Positions 1 to 6,680 of a DNA stretch of 34,014 nt are shown here, piece by piece. Each line of letters starts with the position of its first letter. Within the stretch, counting starts at the first letter, position 1. The notes under the pieces were generated by a model, which was not told where the DNA came from, did no database searches, and was given only the letters and a program-made list of their open reading frames with translations. The stretch is taken from the NCBI GenBank assembly GCA_020440555.1, contig JAGRNW010000009.1, positions 1 to 34,014 of the forward strand. The letters run 5' to 3'. The translations under genes were made by a program, and so were the position numbers. This DNA is from Chlamydiia bacterium (lineage in GTDB: Bacteria > Chlamydiota > Chlamydiia > Chlamydiales > JAAKFR01).

Positions 1-160
1 ACATTTTCTGGGTTTTGTCTCATGTTATAGAGGGGAAAAGGCCCAAAAAACACGATTAGCTGTCAAACTCTGGAATTGGTATTTGAGAATGGAAATTATC
101 GAACCACTAAAATGAATTCAGCAGTTGAGCTTATCGGTCAGTTTCAGAGGGAGTTAGATG
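1..160. other. unassigned left edge; short open segments only
   Basis: No gene can be assigned here. On the plus strand one frame is open from the window edge to about 115 (about 37 codons, ending in residues MEIIEPLK). Another is open from about 31 to 243, but it runs through the tRNA terminator and into the tRNA, so its 3' part cannot be coding as such. Either could be the decayed end of a gene lying to the left. I recognise no family, and the two overlapping frames suggest a frameshifted remnant rather than an intact gene. Confidence 0.2.
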
Positions 161-202
161 AGAAAAAAGACGGACGTTCTTCTTTTTTGGGAAAAACGTC
201 CG
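160..202 (-). terminator. rho-independent terminator after tRNA-Leu
   Basis: Read on the minus strand, the arms CGGACGTT (202-195) and AACGTCCG (178-171) form an 8-bp perfect stem. The 3' arm is followed by a T-rich tract (TCTTTTTTCTC). The hairpin starts 7 nt after the tRNA discriminator base, so it fits as the terminator of the tRNA transcript. Confidence 0.8.
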
Positions 203-208
203 ATCAAG

Positions 209-292
209 TGCCGATGACTGGACTCGAACCAGCACCCTATTGCTAGGAGTAGATTTTGAGTCTACCGCGTCTACCAATTCCACCACATCGGC
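209..292 (-). tRNA. tRNA-Leu (anticodon CAA)
   Basis: Reading the minus strand gives an 84-nt class II tRNA. The acceptor stem is GCCGATG paired with CATCGGC, with discriminator base A. The D-arm contains TGGTAGACG. The anticodon stem GTAGA/TCTAC encloses the loop CTCAAAA, so the anticodon is CAA, decoding UUG leucine. A long variable arm (CTCCTAGCAATAGG region) is typical of tRNA-Leu, and the T-arm carries GGTTCGAGTCC. The 3' CCA is not encoded and must be added enzymatically. A terminator hairpin follows directly. Confidence 0.95.
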
Positions 293-315
293 AAGGAAGG
301 AAAGTATAGAGTTAA

Positions 316-426
316 ACTCATTCCACTGCAAGAATTGGTTTTCGACTACGCGAAAATTTCGGACTGAAATCGTTTGAATCGGAAGTTTTCGCGTAGTCGA
401 AAACCAATTCTTGCAGTGGAATGAGT
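316..426. repeat. dispersed repeat copy A: 41-bp perfect inverted repeat
   Basis: Positions 316-356 and 386-426 are perfect reverse complements (41 bp each) around a 29-nt centre, so either strand can fold into one long hairpin. The outer part (ACTCATTCCACTGCAAGAAT) is a diverged version of the repeat end seen at 3368, 6411, 9701, 28865 and 33646, with GCAGTGGAATGAGT replacing GAAGTGGAATGGGT. The inner arms (TCGACTACGCGAAAA) differ from those of the 6411 copy. It lies 9 nt past the stop of the minus-strand lipoprotein gene and just upstream of tRNA-Leu, so it could also serve as a transcript end. Confidence 0.85.
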
Positions 427-434
427 ATTTTTCA

Positions 435-1256
435 TTAATATCTACGGAACTTTTGCGCTTCTTTTTCGTTAAAAACAACCGGGCGACCTGTTTCTCTATC
501 CATGCGAAGTTGGATTCCAATGTAAGGATGAGAGTGTTGATTATCCAAATCCCGCCCTTCTCCTTCTTGATAAAGCTTGATAAAGATCTCTTTATTGTAC
601 CAAGGAGGATGTGCCACATTTAACCCCTCTCGGTAGTACCTTTTAAAAATTTCATATTCTGTATCGCCTTTAAAAGGAGGTACTTGTTGATAGTAACTGA
701 TAATGAGATCAACAATTTCTTGAGGGTTTGTTTCCATAGTCTCGACAAAAAAATCACATTCAGCCCCAAGGAGATGTTTGGATCCCCAGTTGGATGGAGT
801 GGGATCGCAATAAAGATTATGTTCTTGACACCTGTGTCCCGTTGTAATTACCACACGATGCCCTGTTTTCTCCTGGATATAATTGAGAATTTCGACCAAA
901 CAAGGATAAATAAACTCTTTTCCTTCTCGTAAGGGAAGGCCATGTCCCCCCTTGCCGTAGCAGTCCCGATAATAAAGAGTTTCCTTTCCTTCTCTTTTCC
1001 ATTCTCTAATAGGATTAAGAGGATTTCCTTTACATCTAAAAAATTCTTTAGTAATTCGTGGATATTTTCCTGCAAATCGATGATCCCAAGAATAAACAGG
1101 AAGGGGCCTTGATTGAGGATTTTCAAGAGTGAAGTAAGTTTCATTTTTGCATCGATAAATCGCTTCCCCTGATTTTTTTTTTTGATGCATGTCTTGACAA
1201 GCAGAAAAGAGAAGGATGAATAAAAGAGAGAGTAGTTTATATTGTTTAGCATGCAT
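435..1256 (-). CDS. putative lipoprotein with M15-type (D-Ala-D-Ala carboxypeptidase-like) domain
   Basis: The 273-residue product begins with a positively charged, hydrophobic leader ending LLFILLFSAC, a plausible lipobox with Cys at about residue 20, so it is probably an envelope lipoprotein. The centre contains TTGHRCQEHN followed by SKHLLGAECDF. This resembles the SxHxxGxAxD zinc-binding arrangement of peptidase M15 and related peptidoglycan hydrolases; a later His in NQHSHPYIGI could be the third ligand. That suggests cleavage of peptidoglycan peptides, but catalysis is inferred. I chose the ATG at 1256 because it gives a complete signal peptide. That start codon shares the palindrome ATGCAT with the start of the divergent HAD gene. 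Repeat copy A follows the stop codon. Confidence 0.7.
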   Translation of the reverse strand: MHAKQYKLLSLLFILLFSACQDMHQKKKSGEAIYRCKNETYFTLENPQSRPLPVYSWDHRFAGKYPRITKEFFRCKGNPLNPIREWKREGKETLYYRDCYGKGGHGLPLREGKEFIYPCLVEILNYIQEKTGHRVVITTGHRCQEHNLYCDPTPSNWGSKHLLGAECDFFVETMETNPQEIVDLIISYYQQVPPFKGDTEYEIFKRYYREGLNVAHPPWYNKEIFIKLYQEGEGRDLDNQHSHPYIGIQLRMDRETGRPVVFNEKEAQKFRRY

Positions 1257-1946
1257 AAGAAAAATTACCAGCTGTATCTCTTTGATTTTGATGGCTTATT
1301 GGTTAATACAGAGGAGCTGCATTTTCTTGCCTATCAGAAAATGTGTGCGAATCATGGCTTTAATCTCTCCTGGAATTTCTCTACATATTGCAATTATGCT
1401 CACTTTAGTGCTACAGGTATCCAAGAAGAGATCTGTTCTCTTTTTCCTCAGATTTTAAAAAGAACAACGTGGGAAGCGCTTTATCAAGAAAAAAAAGAAG
1501 TCTATTTAACAATTTTAAATGAATGTTCTGTGTCTCTGATGGCGGGCGTTGAACTCTTGTTAAAATGGCTTGAAATAGAAGAAATTCCCTGCTGCGTGGT
1601 GACCCATTCTCCATTGCGGCAAACGTTGCTCATTCGTGAACAAATTCCGCTTCTCAAAACGATTCCTCATTGGGTGACTCGGGAGGACTACACGCGTCCC
1701 AAACCAGCTTCTGAAGGATACCTTACAGCCATAGAACGGCATGGAAATGGGGTTACCTCAATAGTTGGGTTTGAGGATTCAAAAAAAGGATTAGCATCCT
1801 TGGTTAAGGCTCCCGTGGACGCCTATCTAATTTCTTCAGTTTTATCAAAGGCACAAGTTGCCGAGATTAGGGAACAACTTGGAAAATTCTTTTTTTTTCA
1901 TTCTTCTTTTCAGGAGTTTTTCGGACAGGGAAATTCACTCATCTGA
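1251..1946 (+). CDS. HAD-superfamily hydrolase (beta-phosphoglucomutase/phosphoglycolate phosphatase-like)
   Basis: The 231-residue protein has all four HAD motifs in order. Motif I is FDFDGLLVNTE near the N-terminus with the nucleophile Asp. Motif II is VVTHS in mid-protein, motif III is the Lys in RPKPASEGY, and motif IV is GFEDSKKG. The DGLLVxTE form is usual in the phosphoglucomutase/phosphoglycolate phosphatase branch, so a small phosphorylated metabolite is the likely substrate. In C. trachomatis a phosphatase of this kind sits next to truA and ispD (from memory, CT464), as here. The ATG at 1251 is preferred over an in-frame TTG at 1242. The 3' end overlaps the converging truA gene by 37 bp. 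The exact substrate cannot be told from sequence. Confidence 0.8.
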   Translation: MHKKNYQLYLFDFDGLLVNTEELHFLAYQKMCANHGFNLSWNFSTYCNYAHFSATGIQEEICSLFPQILKRTTWEALYQEKKEVYLTILNECSVSLMAGVELLLKWLEIEEIPCCVVTHSPLRQTLLIREQIPLLKTIPHWVTREDYTRPKPASEGYLTAIERHGNGVTSIVGFEDSKKGLASLVKAPVDAYLISSVLSKAQVAEIREQLGKFFFFHSSFQEFFGQGNSLI

Positions 1947-2692
1947 ACTGAGGCGTCATAGTTAATTCTGATGAGGGTGAGACCGCATGCAGGGGCCCCT
2001 TTTGGGGCTGCCCTCCGATCTTTTGCTTTAAAAAGTTTTGGAATCTCTTCTAAAGCAAGTTTTCCCGATGCCACTTCAAGCAAAGTCCCCACAATGTTGC
2101 GCACCATCTTATAGAGAAATCCGTTTCCTTCAAATGCAAGGCATAGCACTCTCTCTTCCTTTAAAAGATCAATGCGAAAGAGAGTTCGTACACGATTTTT
2201 CACTTTTCCTCCCACATTAGCAAAAGTTGTGAAATCGTGTGTCCCAATAAACAATGGAATTGCTTTCTGCAGTTGATCAACATCAATAGGAGTGCGAGGA
2301 CGGTATGTATACCTGCGAGTAAATGGGTTGTCACAGGGTTCAGATGATATTCTGTAATGGTAGATTTTGGAATGGGCGCTATATTGAGCATGAAAATCGT
2401 CTGTTGTAGTCTCCACTTTAAGAATGCGAATCGTTTTGGGAAGAAGGGCATTGAGACCCGCTTGAAAACGTTCAGGTCCCATTGTCAGTTTCCCATCAAA
2501 GTGGGCAATTTGACCCAGGGCATGGGCTCCGGCATCCGTGCGGCCAGATCCGATGATTCGAATGTGCTGAGAAAGAATTTGTTGAGCGCACTTTTCCAAG
2601 AGTCCTTGAATCGAAATTGCATTGGGTTGTAATTGCCATCCTGAAAAATCTGTTCCGTCGTAAGCGATTTCAATTTTGTATCTCAAGGTCAT
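1910..2692 (-). CDS. truA: tRNA pseudouridine synthase A
   Basis: The 260-residue product converts uridines at positions 38-40 of the tRNA anticodon arm to pseudouridine. Diagnostic segments are the N-terminal KIEIAYDGTDFSGWQ, the catalytic GSGRTDAGAHALGQ with the nucleophile Asp, and the later NGFLYKMVRNIVGTLLEV. Length matches the family. The reading frame stays open upstream, but the homologous region begins at MTLRYKIEIAYDG, so I place the start at 2692. That puts the first 23 bp inside the end of ispD, and the two genes are probably translated together. The 3' end overlaps the opposing HAD phosphatase gene. Confidence 0.93.
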   Translation of the reverse strand: MTLRYKIEIAYDGTDFSGWQLQPNAISIQGLLEKCAQQILSQHIRIIGSGRTDAGAHALGQIAHFDGKLTMGPERFQAGLNALLPKTIRILKVETTTDDFHAQYSAHSKIYHYRISSEPCDNPFTRRYTYRPRTPIDVDQLQKAIPLFIGTHDFTTFANVGGKVKNRVRTLFRIDLLKEERVLCLAFEGNGFLYKMVRNIVGTLLEVASGKLALEEIPKLFKAKDRRAAPKGAPACGLTLIRINYDASVQMSEFPCPKNS

Positions 2693-3332
2693 CCTGGGTG
2701 GTAATTTTGATGTTTTGGTATGAACCTGTAATAATTTTGACAGGGATATTAGCAAGTTCGGCCAAGGAAACATCGTCGGTGACTGTGAGGTTTTCTTTAT
2801 TAGCAAGGGCGAATCCTTCGGATAAGACCTCTTTAGTGACAAGTTGTGGAGTTTGGATTTCAAAAAGTTTCTCGCGATCCAGCGTTCTATCCACCCATCC
2901 CCCTTCTCGACATTCTTTGACTGTGGCTTTCATTGGCATCCCCAAAGCTATAGCTTGGGCTTCATGTTGCGCGCAAAATAAACGGTCGAGCATCTCATGC
3001 GAAATAAAAGGACGAACGGCATCATGAACACAGATCCAAGGAGTAGAAAGCAATTGCATTCCATTGGCAAGAGAGTCCTGACGTCTTTTTCCGGGCTCTC
3101 CAAAAAAGAAAGGCAAACAAGTTTTTTTAAGCAAAGGGATAAAACACATCTGATACTCCTGCGGAGTGACCACCGCAATTTCTTCGATCCTTGGATGGCT
3201 TACCAAGATTTCAAGACTATGTAGAGCGATTTCTTTACCTTTCAGTTTGTAGAATTGCTTTGGGAAAGAAAGGCCCATACGAGTTCCCTTCCCTCCAGCC
3301 AGAAGGACGAGGCCAATTTTTAGTCTCGACAT
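2670..3332 (-). CDS. ispD: 2-C-methyl-D-erythritol 4-phosphate cytidylyltransferase
   Basis: IspD couples CTP to methylerythritol phosphate, the third step of the non-mevalonate isoprenoid pathway. The 220-residue product shows the nucleotide-binding loop LLAGGKGTRMGLSFPKQF at the N-terminus, the VHDAVRPF motif, and the C-terminal VTDDVSLAE and IKITTQDDLE motifs, all usual for the family. The start at 3332 is supported by AAAGGTG about 5 nt upstream; the open frame continues further only through repeat copy B. It overlaps truA by 23 bp. ispF, a later step of the same pathway, lies at 33136 in this window, and uppS at 24180 uses the pathway's products. Confidence 0.95.
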   Translation of the reverse strand: MSRLKIGLVLLAGGKGTRMGLSFPKQFYKLKGKEIALHSLEILVSHPRIEEIAVVTPQEYQMCFIPLLKKTCLPFFFGEPGKRRQDSLANGMQLLSTPWICVHDAVRPFISHEMLDRLFCAQHEAQAIALGMPMKATVKECREGGWVDRTLDREKLFEIQTPQLVTKEVLSEGFALANKENLTVTDDVSLAELANIPVKIITGSYQNIKITTQDDLEIQN

Positions 3333-3365
3333 TCTTTCACCTTTGATAAGTATCCTTTGGCGCAG

Positions 3366-3400
3366 CCAAAATCCCAATTCTTGAAGTGGAATGGGTATAT
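3366..3400. repeat. dispersed repeat copy B: single arm
   Basis: The sequence CAGCCAAAATCCCAATTC, continuing into GAAGTGGAATGGGTAT, is identical over about 36 bp to the right arm of the 163-bp element at 6411. No matching opposite arm is present nearby, so this is a solo end. It lies between the SWIB gene and ispD, downstream of the SWIB terminator as read on the minus strand. Confidence 0.8.
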
Positions 3401-3467
3401 ATCCAAATGACTACAGCATGAGAATCTTGAAAGATATTGTGACACCGCTGAAGTGTATCACAAAAGG

Positions 3468-3503
3468 AAAGAAAAAGCCAAGCTATGACCCAGGCCATAG
3501 CTT
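3468..3503 (-). terminator. rho-independent terminator of the SWIB gene
   Basis: AAGCTATG (3480-3487) pairs with CATAGCTT (3496-3503), an 8-bp perfect stem with an 8-nt loop. On the minus strand the stem is followed by GGCTTTTTCTTTCC. It starts 14 nt past the SWIB stop codon. Confidence 0.75.
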
Positions 3504-3516
3504 GTGAACACAGTCT

Positions 3517-3771
3517 CTATTTAAGGTGTTTCGAAACTTTTTTTGTCATTTGGAACATATCTACAGGACTTTTTGTTCCGAAGACTTTTGCAAGTTTTGC
3601 ATCGGGGATGATGTTTCGCTTGTTATTCTGGTCTTGACATTTATTTTTCTTGATATAGACCCAAAGTTTTTTTATCACTTCGGTGCGAGGCATAGGGCCC
3701 GGACCAATAACCTCTCCGAGCTCATCACTTACCTCAACTGGTTTCATAAAGGCAGAATTTTTCTTTGCCAT
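3517..3771 (-). CDS. SWIB/MDM2-domain protein
   Basis: The 84-residue product is almost entirely a SWIB domain: FMKPVEVSDELGEVIGPGPMPRTEVIKKLWVYIKK, followed by the conserved RNIIPDAKLAKVFG and the C-terminal MFQMTKKVSKHL. In eukaryotes this fold occurs in chromatin remodelling complexes. Free-standing bacterial SWIB proteins are characteristic of chlamydiae, where a role in chromosome condensation or host nuclear targeting has been proposed; function here is inferred. The start is supported by AGGAG seven bases before the ATG. A terminator follows 14 nt downstream, so the gene is probably monocistronic. In C. trachomatis the equivalent gene also lies beside prfB, as far as I recall. Confidence 0.92.
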   Translation of the reverse strand: MAKKNSAFMKPVEVSDELGEVIGPGPMPRTEVIKKLWVYIKKNKCQDQNNKRNIIPDAKLAKVFGTKSPVDMFQMTKKVSKHLK

Positions 3772-3860
3772 ACTAAATCTCCTAAAACTAGAGGAAAAGC
3801 TTTCTTCAGAAAAATTTCCTCCTTGATTTGTGAAAAGGGTTTACTCTACTTCGGGATTCT

Positions 3861-3888
3861 TTTATCGTTGAGAGCGGTTTCTAGTCAA
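3861..3888 (-). promoter_or_regulatory. candidate sigma70-type promoter for the SWIB gene
   Basis: On the minus strand, TTGACT (3888-3883) and GATAAA (3866-3861) are separated by 16 bp. The -35 matches consensus at 5 of 6 positions and the -10 at 4 of 6. Transcription would begin about 80-90 nt before the SWIB start codon. No promoter has been shown experimentally. Confidence 0.35.
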
Positions 3889-3969
3889 AACAATTCGACG
3901 GAAGATTTCGAACATTTCCTAAACTGGGGACTGTAAAAAATTATTTAAATAAATAATAGCAAGTGTTTT

Positions 3970-6243
3970 ATGACATATTTTCCACCTTGTGAACAGCCCT
4001 TGATCATCTGGGGGGAAGAGAGAGAAATTGTGAGTAAGGAAGTGGTGCAGGTAGAAGAGGTTTGTCAAGAGATTCTCAAACGTACAAATCAAGTTGAAAA
4101 AAATGCTTTTCTTTTGGATTTGAAACAGGTCAAAGAAGGGTTAAAAGATCCAAAGATTGGAACGTTATTCTCAAAATTGAATGGTGATGAAGTTTATGTG
4201 GGGACCTTCCTTTCTGTGCTTGCTATTTTTCAACAAAAGGTTTTGTTTGCTTATGCTGATGATCTCGATCCAGATGTTGTGGATAAACGATTCAAAGCTC
4301 TTATGGATCAACTTGTGACGGTTGAAAAAACCTATCTCAGCCTGGGTGGAGTGATTGGTTATCACGCGGCGGTTAAGCGATTGCTTGCCATGGACAGAAG
4401 AAAAATCGAGAGCCGGAAAATAAGTCGAGCATCGGGACCTGATATTGGCTCTTCAAATGAGACAAGGCAGAAGGCGGTGATAGAGGGCCTCAGACTCATG
4501 CCAGAGTTGGCAGAAATTTATCCCATTGGAGGGTTGGGGTCCAGACTAGGTCTCAGAGATCGCTTTGGAATCCCTCTTCCCGCTGCCGCCCTGAAATTTG
4601 GGGGGAGAACTCTCCTCGAAGGATTATTGCGTGATCTTGAAGCCAGAGAATATCTTTATTATAAAGTTTTTGGACATGAAATCACAACTCCCATTGCCAT
4701 GATGACCTCTCACGAAAAACATAATCATCTTCATATCAAGATCCTGCTAGAACAAAATCAATGGTTCGATCGAAAGCCTGAGACTTTCTTTTTGTTTGTC
4801 CAACCTTCAGTCCCTGTTTTAACCGAAAAAGGAGAGTGGGTGATGCGGGGAGATTTGGAGCTCTACCTTCAGCCAGGAGGGCACGGCGCGATCTGGCAGG
4901 TCGCAAGCCAAGAGGGGGTATTCGATTGGTTTGCAAAGCTAGGACGCAAAGTGGGAGTTATCCGACAAATTAATAATCCGATTGCTGGGGTAGATGATGG
5001 TCTTTTGGCTTTTACAGGAGTAGGTCATCTCAACAACAAAGTTTTTGGTCTTGCCTCTTGTGACCGTCTTGTTCAAACAGCTGAAGGGATGCTTGTTCTT
5101 TCCTCAAATCAAAAAGGGGTAACCCTCTCCAATATCGAATACACCGATTTTAAAGCTCAGAAAATTGAAGATTGTCCCGTAAAACCTGGTAGTTCCTATT
5201 CCTGTTATCCCGCTAATACCAATATCATTTATGTTGATTTTGAAAAAATCGCTCCTTACATCGCTAAGCAGCCCCTTCCTGGATTGATGATCAATATGAA
5301 AACAAAACTTGATCTTCAGTCGTCTAAAACGGGTCGCATCAATCGGCTTGCCTGCGGGCGTCTCGAAAGTATGATGCAAAATATCTCGGATGAGCTTGTA
5401 GGTAGAAGAGAGGAGGAACTTCCCACTTTTCTGACCTATAACTCTCGAGAAAAAACCATTTCAACAGTCAAGCAATCCTACTTTTCTGAACGTTCAATGG
5501 TAGAAACTCCGGTTGGGGCTTACTATGATCTTCTTAAAAACGGTCATACCCTCCTTAAAAATCATTGTAAGGTAAAGGTTCCTCCCTTCTCAAAACAATA
5601 TGAATATCTTGAAAATGGACCTTCGGTTCTTTTTGTATATCGCCCTGCCCTTGGTCCCTTGTGGGATGTGATTGGGCAGAAAATTGTTGGAGGGGAATTT
5701 ATGCCAAATTGTGAACTTAACTTGGAGATTGTGGATCTCAAACTTTTCAATCTTGTCCTTGATGGCTCTCTTCTTATCGAGGCTAAAAATCCATTAGGGA
5801 GAACAGAGAGCTCTCGATTTGGGTGTGGGGGGGGGCGAGCGATTTTGGAAAATGTAGTGGTGACCAATTTGGGGATCGATCGAAGGATCCCTCAAACATG
5901 GTGGAAAAATGAAATCAGTAGACTTGAGGCATGCATGATCACACTTGAGGGAAATGGAGAGATTATATTGAAAAATATCGCTCTTGAAGGGAATCAGATG
6001 ATCACGGTTCCTGATGGAGAAAGGTGGACGGCAAAAGGATTTGAGGAGGGAAAAGTTGTGTGGATAAAAGAAAAAATTACAAATCCTGCCTGGGAGTGGA
6101 AGTATGCATTAAGAGATAACGCCATCAACCTTGAGCTGGTGGAGAACAGTACCGATCATAAGCTTTTTTCACCAAGTAAAGAACTCCAGACATTGGCACA
6201 ACAAACAAGGCAGCAAAAAAGAGAAGGGGAACGAAGTGATTGA
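3970..6243 (+). CDS. large UDP-sugar pyrophosphorylase-like nucleotidyltransferase, plant UGP3-like
   Basis: The 757-residue product has a nucleotidyltransferase core from about residue 185. YPIGGLGSRLGLRDR is the UTP-binding loop, followed by IPLPAAALKFGGRTLLEGLL, then MMTSHEKHNH and QPGGHGAIWQVA. The last 250 residues, with repeated short strands (DLKLFNLVLDGSLLIEA, GEIILKNIALEGN), look beta-helical. The arrangement and many blocks (EAREYLYYKVFG, FDWFAKLGRK, FGLASC) recall the plant plastid UDP-glucose pyrophosphorylase UGP3, used in sulfolipid synthesis, more than ordinary bacterial GalU. The expected reaction is UTP plus a sugar 1-phosphate giving UDP-sugar; the actual substrate is unknown. 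No sulfolipid gene is visible nearby. No clear ribosome binding site precedes the ATG. The 3' end overlaps a possible opposing small gene. Confidence 0.75.
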   Translation: MTYFPPCEQPLIIWGEEREIVSKEVVQVEEVCQEILKRTNQVEKNAFLLDLKQVKEGLKDPKIGTLFSKLNGDEVYVGTFLSVLAIFQQKVLFAYADDLDPDVVDKRFKALMDQLVTVEKTYLSLGGVIGYHAAVKRLLAMDRRKIESRKISRASGPDIGSSNETRQKAVIEGLRLMPELAEIYPIGGLGSRLGLRDRFGIPLPAAALKFGGRTLLEGLLRDLEAREYLYYKVFGHEITTPIAMMTSHEKHNHLHIKILLEQNQWFDRKPETFFLFVQPSVPVLTEKGEWVMRGDLELYLQPGGHGAIWQVASQEGVFDWFAKLGRKVGVIRQINNPIAGVDDGLLAFTGVGHLNNKVFGLASCDRLVQTAEGMLVLSSNQKGVTLSNIEYTDFKAQKIEDCPVKPGSSYSCYPANTNIIYVDFEKIAPYIAKQPLPGLMINMKTKLDLQSSKTGRINRLACGRLESMMQNISDELVGRREEELPTFLTYNSREKTISTVKQSYFSERSMVETPVGAYYDLLKNGHTLLKNHCKVKVPPFSKQYEYLENGPSVLFVYRPALGPLWDVIGQKIVGGEFMPNCELNLEIVDLKLFNLVLDGSLLIEAKNPLGRTESSRFGCGGGRAILENVVVTNLGIDRRIPQTWWKNEISRLEACMITLEGNGEIILKNIALEGNQMITVPDGERWTAKGFEEGKVVWIKEKITNPAWEWKYALRDNAINLELVENSTDHKLFSPSKELQTLAQQTRQQKREGERSD

Positions 6244-6394
6244 ATGGGTTAATAAAAAGATCTAAAAAAAATTCTTTTGCAATCATAGCTGTAGTCGTTG
6301 AAGTAGTCGTGGCGACGGTGACGCCCGTTGACCATAAAACTCCAGTCACTGCTCCGATAAAGGCCATTTTTAGTTCTTTCAATTCAGATCCCAT
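6125..6394 (-). CDS. possible small two-helix membrane protein
   Basis: An 89-codon frame could encode a protein with two hydrophobic stretches: MAFIGAVTGVLWSTGVTVA, and FVPLLFFAALFVVPMSGVLY near the C-terminus, ending in a polar tail. The last 119 bp are antisense to the end of the UGP3-like gene. The frame extends upstream through the repeat element at 6411, but that part is palindromic DNA and unlikely to be translated, so I start at the first Met beyond it. No ribosome binding site is obvious. It is not recognisable as a known family and may be spurious; the long hydrophobic character is its only support. Confidence 0.3.
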   Translation of the reverse strand: MGSELKELKMAFIGAVTGVLWSTGVTVATTTSTTTAMIAKEFFLDLFINPFNHFVPLLFFAALFVVPMSGVLYLVKKAYDRYCSPPAQG

Positions 6395-6410
6395 TCTGGG
6401 CAACCAATGG

Positions 6411-6573
6411 TATACCCATTCCACTTCAAGAATTGGTTTTTGGCAATGCGAAAATTCCCGCGATTGAACGATCATAAACAGCCCAATATTAGAAATATGG
6501 GGTTGTTTATGATCGTTCAAGCTCGGGGCTTTGACACAGCCAAAATCCCAATTCTTGAAGTGGAATGGGTATA
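6411..6573. mobile_element. dispersed repeat copy C: 163-bp MITE-like hairpin element
   Basis: The element starts TATACCCATTCCACTTCAAG and ends with the reverse complement, giving terminal inverted repeats of 26 bp that continue imperfectly to about 34 bp. Inside is a second perfect 17-bp inverted repeat (TTGAACGATCATAAACA and its complement, about 6464-6480 and 6504-6520) around a small AT-rich centre. The whole element can fold into one rod. It has no coding capacity. The TATA ends are consistent with a TA target duplication as made by IS630/Tc1-type transposases, so I read it as a non-autonomous miniature element. It lies in the 3' region between the UGP3-like gene and prfB. Positions may be off by one. 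Confidence 0.8.
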
Positions 6574-6608
6574 GAATATCAAGTAGCACAATTTTTGTCC
6601 TTTGAGTA

Positions 6609-6621
6609 AGATGTAACATCT
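6609..6621. promoter_or_regulatory. 13-bp palindrome upstream of prfB
   Basis: AGATGTAACATCT is a perfect 6-1-6 palindrome 59 bp before the prfB start. Its core AGATGTAACAT recurs, on the other strand, upstream of euo (14218-14229). It could be a protein-binding site; no binding protein can be named. Confidence 0.3.
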
Positions 6622-6680
6622 CAATCTTAGGCAAAAAATTTGCTTACGATGAGGGATCAATTCTAGGTAAGGTGATGTTT

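Noticed and set aside
131-619. Long minus-strand open frame across the tRNA-Leu and the inverted repeat
   Set aside because: It reads through a tRNA and a perfect palindrome and overlaps the lipoprotein gene in another frame; no sign of real coding.
2693-2863. Upstream extension of truA by 57 residues
   Set aside because: This stretch lies inside ispD and does not resemble TruA; the family start aligns at 2692.
3526-3936. Plus-strand frame antisense to the SWIB gene
   Set aside because: It is a shadow of SWIB, which has a good ribosome binding site, conserved domain and terminator.
6395-6634. N-terminal half of the minus-strand frame ending at 6125
   Set aside because: It is made of the palindromic repeat element, so translation there is not credible.
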